Below are positions 58,473-64,000 of a DNA stretch of 64,000 bases, in pieces. The DNA lies in contig NZ_SWJE01000002.1 in the NCBI RefSeq assembly GCF_005144415.1, positions 199,723 to 263,722 of the forward strand, in the 5' to 3' direction. Below the pieces are notes generated by a model. It saw only the letters and a program-made list of their open reading frames with translations. It did not search any database and was not told the DNA's origin. Source of the DNA: Trinickia terrae (lineage in GTDB: Bacteria > Pseudomonadota > Gammaproteobacteria > Burkholderiales > Burkholderiaceae). Within the stretch, counting starts at the first letter, position 1. Every line of letters starts with the position of its first letter. Both the position numbers and the translations under genes were made by a program.

Positions 58473-58883
58473 TCACAGCGCTTCGGGATCCGGTTCGACA
58501 AACTCCGGTAGTTCGCTCAGTTCATCAATTGTGGGTTGTACTTCATCGCACAAGCTGCGGGCAGCAGCAATGTCCTGTTTGCTCGGCGCACCATGCAGCG
58601 GACTGAGCAATCGTTGAGCTTGGTCCAGATGACCCTTGGCCCTGATCATGCGCGCAACTTCCTCGCCAAAGGGCAACGGGCCTTCACGCTGGCCGGTGTT
58701 CTCGCACCAGCGAAGATAGTCGTCGTTGGCCTGTGAGCCTGCGGCAATGTACTCGACCGTATGGTCCAACGCCGCATCGATGTCGACTGTCAGTTCCCCT
58801 AGCTCGTCATGTTCTTCCGGGACCACATTTGTCATATCATCACCCCATTCCGTCGTTTGGCCGTCAATTATGCAGTCATCCAT
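58473..58883 (-). CDS. Acidic protein of unknown function
   Basis: This is a 136-residue protein, strongly acidic (EEHDELGELTVDIDAALDHT, ELSELPEFVEPDPEAL), mostly helical, with no recognised domain. The start may be ATG 58883 or 58835; a GTG at 58946 is also open. It diverges from the R-M-S gene with ~435 bases between. Small acidic proteins beside restriction genes can be inhibitors or DNA mimics, but that is only a possibility here. Confidence 0.6.
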   Translation of the reverse strand: MDDCIIDGQTTEWGDDMTNVVPEEHDELGELTVDIDAALDHTVEYIAAGSQANDDYLRWCENTGQREGPLPFGEEVARMIRAKGHLDQAQRLLSPLHGAPSKQDIAAARSLCDEVQPTIDELSELPEFVEPDPEAL

Positions 58884-59318
58884 CACTACTTCAAGGCTCG
58901 AGCTAACCTTTTGATAAAAAAGTTTTTTACCCACAATCTTATCCACAGAAAGTGTGGATAACTCGCCTTTTGGCGAGCATATTTCGTAGGTTCATCTAGC
59001 TCGCCAGACGTTCCGCTGCCTTGACCATCTCATAGAGCGCGCCTGACTAAAGCTTCGATGGACGCACGTTGTCGAGGGGATTCCGCGGGACCGTATAGAC
59101 AACCACCGTCGTGCGAGAGTGACAGCAAAGCAGGCTCTCACGCCGACGCAGCAGTCGCGGTCATAGGCAAGCCGCCCGCATCCGGCGAGATGGCTTGGCC
59201 AAGATGCTCCCGATCTGCGGCACAACCTCCGGGATCCCCAAAAAACCTCCAACTCAGGCTTGCATACCCCCGAGCCGCATGCAAAAATTCGCCTTACACC
59301 ATAGTGTAACGAGAATTC
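58884..59318. other. Spacer upstream of the R-M-S gene
   Basis: No gene is supported. AT-rich near 58910-58960. A palindrome lies at 59294-59309 immediately before the R-M-S start. Confidence 0.45.
59294..59309. promoter_or_regulatory. Palindrome at the R-M-S gene start
   Basis: TTACAC-CATA-GTGTAA, perfect 6-base arms, ends 9 bases before the ATG. It is a likely repressor or control-protein operator. Confidence 0.5.
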
Positions 59319-61874
59319 ATGACGTCCAATCCCCAGCTCTTCTGTCCCATTCGTGGCGCTCTTAAAGCCAAACTCAAAGCTAAAGATGGCCTGACCTTCA
59401 CTGAAGAAAAGCGCCGCATCGAATGCATCAACTTCTTGCTCTCCAAGGGATATCTCGCGGATCGTATCGAGGCCGAAACGGTAGTTATTAAGTTTGGCCA
59501 CAAGGGGAAGAACTCCTTGCGCGCCGACGTGGTGGTCTATGACCGGCCCGTAACTACCGTCAAAACATTTGCCGACGAAAAGCGACGGGAGTTCATGAAG
59601 ATCATCGGGGAAATCAAGCGTAGTACCGCGGATGCGGAGTCTGCAAAGGAAAACCAGCTCAAGCCGGCGCTGGATCTAATTCCATCTATCGACAGTATCG
59701 GAATCTACTGGGACGACACGGAACAGTCCATCTTCTTCAAGCGTGTTAAGGGCTCGTCTATTGAAACGAAGGAAGCTTCGATTGCAACCCTACCGACCTT
59801 CGGGTCCGCATTCGGGTCCAAGGACATCTTCTACAATGACCTCAAGCCCGCCACGGATTTGGTGAAACGGTTTGCGCGGTTGGATGACGTCCTCCATCAA
59901 GCAGGGCACGCGAAAGACGACCGCTACGTAATTCTTTTCAAAGTTCTGCTGCTCAAGATCTTCGATGAGCAAAGTGCACGACCGAAAAACGGTCGAATGA
60001 TAATTCAGGACTTCACTGTCAACGAGGATATCTCGGCAAAGGATGTTGAGAAGGTCTTCAATTCAGGGCTGAAACACGCCCTTACCATCTACGGCTCGCT
60101 GCTCCCGAAAAAACCCACAGAAACTATGGGGTGCTCTGGAGCTACCTTGCGAGAGATATCCAAGATCCTCTGCCCTATGGATATCCTTGGCTCATCGCCG
60201 CAAGTGATCCAAGATTTCTTCATGTACTTCGGGCGCTTCCTGTACAAGGTTGACTTAGGTCAATACTTCACGCCATACGAAGTTATCGATCTCATCGTGC
60301 GAATCGTCAATCCGAAATTTGGCGATGTCGTTCGAGATCCTGCGTGCGGAACTGCTGACTTCTTGGTGGGAGCTAAGCGCATTGCGGCGGAGCGTCACGC
60401 CGCAGACATATCGTCTCAGCTTTGGGGTGTTGACACGGCAGAGCTGGCGGTCAACTTGTCGGTGTTCAATATGATTCTGAACGGCGACGGTCGTTCCAAT
60501 ATTACGATTGGCGATAGCCTGAAGGATATAGAACTACACGAAGGCCGGTACACCACTGCCCTGTGTAATCCGCCGTTTGGATCAAGGATCGTTGAAAAAC
60601 GCAAGGACGTGCTAGCCAAGTTCGAGCTAGGCTCCACTGAGATCGATGGCAAACGCGTCCCGCTCAAATCACAGGAAACAGGAATATTGTTCGTTGAGGT
60701 TTGCCTCAAATCGGTCTGTGCTGGCGGCAGGGTCGGCATTATTTTACCAAACGGGTATCTCGGCAATCGGAGCCCCCGATATACAGAGTTCCGTCGCTGG
60801 CTACTCAAGCAAGCAAGAATAGCCACAATCATCGGTTTCCCCCGGTTCACGTTTAAGAAATCTGGCGCTGACGTTTCCGCATCTGTCGTGGTTCTCGAAA
60901 AGCGGGACGAACCACTTGACGATTTGGCCAAGATGGCCGACTTTCCAATTCACTTCAATCTTGTAGAAAAGGTCGGCTGGGACCTTCAGAGCAATCGGTC
61001 AGGACGGGTCTACAAGCAGGATCCGAACGATGGGGCAATCGTCCTAAACGAAAGCAACGAACCCGTGCTCGACGCAGATTTTGATCGCGTACTCAGCGAT
61101 CTTTATTCGTCCATGGTCGTTGACGCTTTCCCATGGCTTAGCGACGGAGTTCCCTCGGCGGTGTCTTCTGATGGCTGGGTCGTGCAAGCGGAGGAAATTG
61201 TTGCCCGGGAAGATGTATCCCTTGATCCCAAGCGATGGTGTCCAAAGCACGCCTCAGTTACTGAAGCTGTCCGCGCCGTACCTCATATCACTATTGGCGA
61301 CGTAATTCGACCCGTCACACGCCGGCTGAAAAAACATCCGGAACATGCGTATCGCTACGTGGAGATTGAGAAGATCTACGAGAACTTTGGGGCATACATT
61401 GCCGACCAGTATTTCGGTTGGGCACTGCCAGATCGCGGCAAGCAACAGGCTGCGCCTGGCGACATCTTTATCGCGAACATATGGTCAAGCGCCGGGAAGT
61501 GGATGATCGCCGGCGATGAGGCGGCTGATGGGCATCTTGTCGTCACTACCGGGTGCAACCATTTCGAGGTTATCCCCGGACAAGAAGCGTTGCTCGCTGA
61601 TTTAGTGTTCGGCTTATGCTCGGAAGCGTTCAAAGTACAGATGCGCGCATTGGCAACCGGCTCTGACGGACTGTCGTCTACCACGGCGGAGGACATCTGC
61701 TCGATCGTGTTGCCGAAAATCGCATCGGCAGACGTTCGAAAGGCAATCGAGGAACAAATCGAGAAAGCCAAGTCAGGTCATCTGGTGCTACCTCGCATAG
61801 TTCGTGAGGAGCTAACCGCAATTGCACCTGAAGTCAATATTCCACTTAGGTCGTCACACGTGATCCAAGTTTGA
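59319..61874 (+). CDS. Single-chain restriction-modification protein: nuclease, N6-adenine methylase and target-recognition domains
   Basis: This is an 851-residue protein. Residues ~25-145 resemble the HsdR N-terminal PD-(D/E)xK nuclease: Asp70 in LRADVVVYDRP and Glu98-Lys100 in FMKIIGEIKRSTA. Residues ~170-560 are an HsdM-type N6-adenine methylase: QYFTPYEVIDLIVRIV, motif I VVRDPACGTADFLVGA (340-349), motif IV LCNPPFGS (417-420). Residues ~640-851 resemble an HsdS target-recognition domain (APGDIFIANIWSSAGKWMIA, SDGLSSTTAEDICSIVLPKI). No helicase is present. The layout suits a type IIG-like enzyme, or a methylase partner of an unseen system. GC is lower than the core. Confidence 0.85.
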   Translation: MTSNPQLFCPIRGALKAKLKAKDGLTFTEEKRRIECINFLLSKGYLADRIEAETVVIKFGHKGKNSLRADVVVYDRPVTTVKTFADEKRREFMKIIGEIKRSTADAESAKENQLKPALDLIPSIDSIGIYWDDTEQSIFFKRVKGSSIETKEASIATLPTFGSAFGSKDIFYNDLKPATDLVKRFARLDDVLHQAGHAKDDRYVILFKVLLLKIFDEQSARPKNGRMIIQDFTVNEDISAKDVEKVFNSGLKHALTIYGSLLPKKPTETMGCSGATLREISKILCPMDILGSSPQVIQDFFMYFGRFLYKVDLGQYFTPYEVIDLIVRIVNPKFGDVVRDPACGTADFLVGAKRIAAERHAADISSQLWGVDTAELAVNLSVFNMILNGDGRSNITIGDSLKDIELHEGRYTTALCNPPFGSRIVEKRKDVLAKFELGSTEIDGKRVPLKSQETGILFVEVCLKSVCAGGRVGIILPNGYLGNRSPRYTEFRRWLLKQARIATIIGFPRFTFKKSGADVSASVVVLEKRDEPLDDLAKMADFPIHFNLVEKVGWDLQSNRSGRVYKQDPNDGAIVLNESNEPVLDADFDRVLSDLYSSMVVDAFPWLSDGVPSAVSSDGWVVQAEEIVAREDVSLDPKRWCPKHASVTEAVRAVPHITIGDVIRPVTRRLKKHPEHAYRYVEIEKIYENFGAYIADQYFGWALPDRGKQQAAPGDIFIANIWSSAGKWMIAGDEAADGHLVVTTGCNHFEVIPGQEALLADLVFGLCSEAFKVQMRALATGSDGLSSTTAEDICSIVLPKIASADVRKAIEEQIEKAKSGHLVLPRIVREELTAIAPEVNIPLRSSHVIQV

Positions 61875-61925
61875 CCTCTGCGCATGGCGCCGTATCAAAC
61901 ACGATAAAGCCGACCTAGCTATTGA

Positions 61926-61951
61926 CGGGAGGTTCCTGAAGGAACCTCCCG
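61926..61951. terminator. Strong hairpin behind the R-M-S gene
   Basis: CGGGAGGTTCC and GGAACCTCCCG pair perfectly around TGAA. No T tract follows; it lies between convergent genes and may act as a terminator or RNA-stabilising stem. Confidence 0.55.
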
Positions 61952-61978
61952 CCCGGCATCGACAATATACGACCGCTG

Positions 61979-62293
61979 TCACTTCTTTCCCATCGGTTCC
62001 TGCTTGTCCTTGATCATTTGATAGTACGTGCTCGCGCCCGCCTTCGTCAGTTTCACCTCGGTAATGAACTTCTCAATGATGTCTTTCCGCGTCACGTCCT
62101 TGACAGTCCGCATCCGCTTGTAAATCTCCGTCGCCAGTTCCATCTTCGTCGGCGTAGCTGGTTCAGCCTTCGCTGCGGTATCGTTCGTCGTCACGCTCGT
62201 GGCCGGCGCGACAGCACCTGCCTTCGGGTCAACAGCAACCGACTTGCCCGCTTTCTCGTCCTTGCTCGCCACACCTTGCTTCTGATCGACCAT
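61979..62293 (-). CDS. Small Lys/Ala-rich protein with a C-terminal helical domain
   Basis: This is a 104-residue protein. The N-terminal half is low-complexity (VASKDEKAGKSVAVDPKAGA). The C-terminal 50 residues form a compact helical motif (KMELATEIYKRMRTVKDVTR, KDIIEKFITEVKLTKAGAST, YYQMIKDK) that looks like a DNA-binding three-helix unit; similar ends occur in small element-borne proteins, but I cannot name the family. GGAGTG precedes the ATG. It is convergent with the R-M-S gene. Confidence 0.68.
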   Translation of the reverse strand: MVDQKQGVASKDEKAGKSVAVDPKAGAVAPATSVTTNDTAAKAEPATPTKMELATEIYKRMRTVKDVTRKDIIEKFITEVKLTKAGASTYYQMIKDKQEPMGKK

Positions 62294-62970
62294 GATCGCA
62301 CTCCATTCGTTGAAAGTACGTCCAGGGTCCAGCAGATCGACCTTCAAGGCAACGGCAAGCAACCGACCACGACCAGCACGACGCCGACCACCTCGAAATT
62401 CAACTAGCAACAGTGACAGTTTTCACGTCACCCCTACACACCGGCGCTCTATCCCCTTGATCTAGCGGGGATTTCAGAGCCAGATCATCAGCTTATTAAG
62501 ATTCTGCCGTGGGACCAACTCGCGGTTCGATCCGACAAGTCCGCTCTTTTTCAATCTTCAAAAAACAATCTCAACAGTTATCGCTTGTCGCCAAGAATGG
62601 ACCAGCGAAAAGTCGAACACAAACAGTTTGTGTTGTTGTTTAGGCGCATCGTGAGCTATGGACATCGATTTGCAAGTGATCGTGATCTATGGAATGATTC
62701 GCCCCGTTGAGGAAACAGACTCAACGTACCTAGGACGCAAGCCCCGATTCCGCCGTTGTTTGGTGGAAGATAGGGGTCAAGTAAGCTACCTGTGGCAGGG
62801 TAGACGCCGTAGTAGCCACGGCTATCTGATTTCGATCAGTTGCTTGACCTGTATAACCTCGGTTCAAACTTTCAATGTTATCCGATTGTTTGGATTTGAG
62901 CGCTATACAGGAACGGCAGAGGCTGCCTGTCGATTCGTATAGCAAATTGAGTTTTTCAATTTGTTATTAA
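62294..62970. other. AT-rich region without a confident gene
   Basis: A perfect 8-base inverted repeat AACACAAA/TTTGTGTT lies at 62616-62634. The last 40 bases are AT-rich and probably hold the promoter of the primase-like gene. A plus frame at 62658-62942 has no recognisable domain. Confidence 0.45.
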
Positions 62971-64000
62971 ATGATCGATATGCCAACGAACACGACTCTC
63001 CATGCTGCCGAGCAAGCAGCCCACCCCAGCCAACTCTCGGGCTCGGACCGCAATCCCTCTATTTCCAGTACCGATGCCAATGGCGTCGAAGGTCAGCCTC
63101 ACTCGCACAGGCGGCGGCAGCCCATTGGGTTGACGAATGAGCAGGCTCACGCGCCTACCGCGCCCGAACACGCCATGACGTCCGGAGCGATGAAGATCGC
63201 CATCAATCGCCTGGTCAAGAACAAGGCGTGCCCCGGCACGGATGATTTCAAACTTCTCGCGACAGAATTCGAGAACGTCAGCCTCACGCTCAGTGAAATT
63301 GCAGCCGCAATCGCTGACGGCTTTAGCTGGTGCGCCCAGCACATCGATCGTCGGAATGCGGCGAACTTCATCTGCACCGACGTTCTCGGTGTCGATCTGG
63401 ATGAAGGGTGGACCTTTGATTCTCTGCTCGGCCATGAACTCGTGGCAGACCACGGGCTCCTGATCTATGAAACCTACAGTTCCACGCCCGAACGTCCGCG
63501 TCTTCGGGCTATGTTCCGCAGTCCGTCCACGATCACCGATGCCGACGAAATGCGGAAGGTCGTCCGCGGCCTCGTACGCACGTTCGGCGCGGATGAGTCA
63601 TGTGTCGATCCTTGCCGCATGTATTACGGCAACGAAGGGTGCGAGCCGTATCTCATCGACAGGACGTTGACCGCCGAACAGATCGACTACCTCAAGGAAC
63701 TCGGCGCGACCCAAGGGGATGATTACGAGCAGGATGGCGGCAATCGGAACGCGAACAACTTCGTCCGCTCGTCCCTGCACGTCGAAGAAGATCAATTGTT
63801 GCGCACCCGTGACGGGAAACACGTTCCCCTCTCTTTCCTCGCGAGCGGAACCTCCGTGCATTGCCCGCACCACTCCGACCGGAACCCGAGTGCGTTCGTA
63901 ACGATGTCGTCTCAGGGCATCCGGGGTGTCCATTGCAGCAAGTGCCAGCAAACGTTCTGGCCGGAGACCATGCGCCGCAGCGATCTCAAGAGCCACGACT
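62971..64000 (+). CDS. Primase-polymerase-like protein with CHC2-type zinc finger (3' end outside window)
   Basis: The frame is open from ATG 62971 through base 64000 (343 residues so far). A disordered N-terminus of ~65 residues is followed by a region like archaeo-eukaryotic primases of plasmids and integrative elements: DHGLLIYETYSSTPERPRLR, ADEMRKVVRGLVRTFGADES, DPCRMYYGNEG. Next comes a DnaG-like zinc finger: VHCPHHSDRNPSAFV and VHCSKCQQTFW. The rest, perhaps a helicase, is not visible. Such proteins start DNA replication of plasmids, phages or integrative elements. Confidence 0.75.
   Translation, partial: MIDMPTNTTLHAAEQAAHPSQLSGSDRNPSISSTDANGVEGQPHSHRRRQPIGLTNEQAHAPTAPEHAMTSGAMKIAINRLVKNKACPGTDDFKLLATEFENVSLTLSEIAAAIADGFSWCAQHIDRRNAANFICTDVLGVDLDEGWTFDSLLGHELVADHGLLIYETYSSTPERPRLRAMFRSPSTITDADEMRKVVRGLVRTFGADESCVDPCRMYYGNEGCEPYLIDRTLTAEQIDYLKELGATQGDDYEQDGGNRNANNFVRSSLHVEEDQLLRTRDGKHVPLSFLASGTSVHCPHHSDRNPSAFVTMSSQGIRGVHCSKCQQTFWPETMRRSDLKSHD

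Noticed and set aside
62658-62942. 94-residue plus-strand frame
   Set aside because: No ribosome-binding site, domain or coding-like composition.

Overview
The window looks like a chromosomal segment from a betaproteobacterium of the Burkholderiaceae (Burkholderia / Paraburkholderia / Caballeronia / Trinickia type). The basis is the GC-rich coding with strong GC3 bias, a glucokinase-linked RpiR/HexR regulator, a Burkholderia-type porin, and the hemL-ribD-ribE and ribB-ribH-nusB blocks. This is judged by reading; no database was searched.

Core block 1 (1-7.7 kb): the 3' end of an RpiR/HexR-family sugar regulator, a general porin, a Bcr/CflA drug exporter, a small PUA/EVE-like protein, then hemL, ribD and ribE (riboflavin synthase).

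Accessory block (7.7-41 kb): about 33.6 kb separates ribE from ribB-ribH-nusB. It opens with a Fic/Doc toxin and AbrB-type antitoxin pair with a perfect operator palindrome. Next come a truncated N-terminal piece of a TOTE-conflict-system protein and a small redox/regulator group (SnoaL-like protein, NADPH:quinone-type reductase, WYL regulator). A mercury operon (merR divergent from merT-P-C-A-B) is followed by an arsenic operon (arsR, an arsI/arsC chimera, arsC, acr3, an internally deleted arsC, arsH, MFS). Then come a trypsin-like protease fused to a small domain, two related small proteins, a receiver-only response regulator and an exported GH54 arabinofuranosidase. The rest is a patchwork of regulators and enzymes, several truncated (HxlR, SDR), plus aldehyde dehydrogenase/LysR, katG, a cupin divergent from a MocR-type regulator, a PLP decarboxylase, an SDR and a PepSY membrane protein with a Fur-like site upstream.

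Core block 2 (41-56 kb): ribB(A), ribH, nusB, an aminotransferase, a lytic transglycosylase, a candidate small RNA, ubiD, asparaginase, a LysE exporter, small exported and unknown proteins, a DUF2520 Rossmann protein, an EthD-like protein, YggT and a roughly 1000-residue Sel1-repeat protein.

Second accessory block (56.6-64 kb, visibly lower GC): a 38-codon stub of an HscC-type Hsp70, an AraC regulator, the 5' half of a tRNA-Gly(CCC) gene that stops just past the anticodon, and then an element-like segment. That segment holds a single-chain nuclease-methylase-specificity protein, small unknown proteins and the start of a primase-polymerase-like protein that runs off the window. It reads as an integrated element with a candidate defence gene; no integrase lies in the window.

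The most notable points are the R-M-S fusion gene beside the half tRNA, the two in-frame deletions that remodelled the ars operon, the divided riboflavin cluster, the bacterial GH54 enzyme, the TOTE remnant ending exactly at a sequence repeated 15.7 kb away, and an unannotated minus-strand transcription unit near 46.3 kb.
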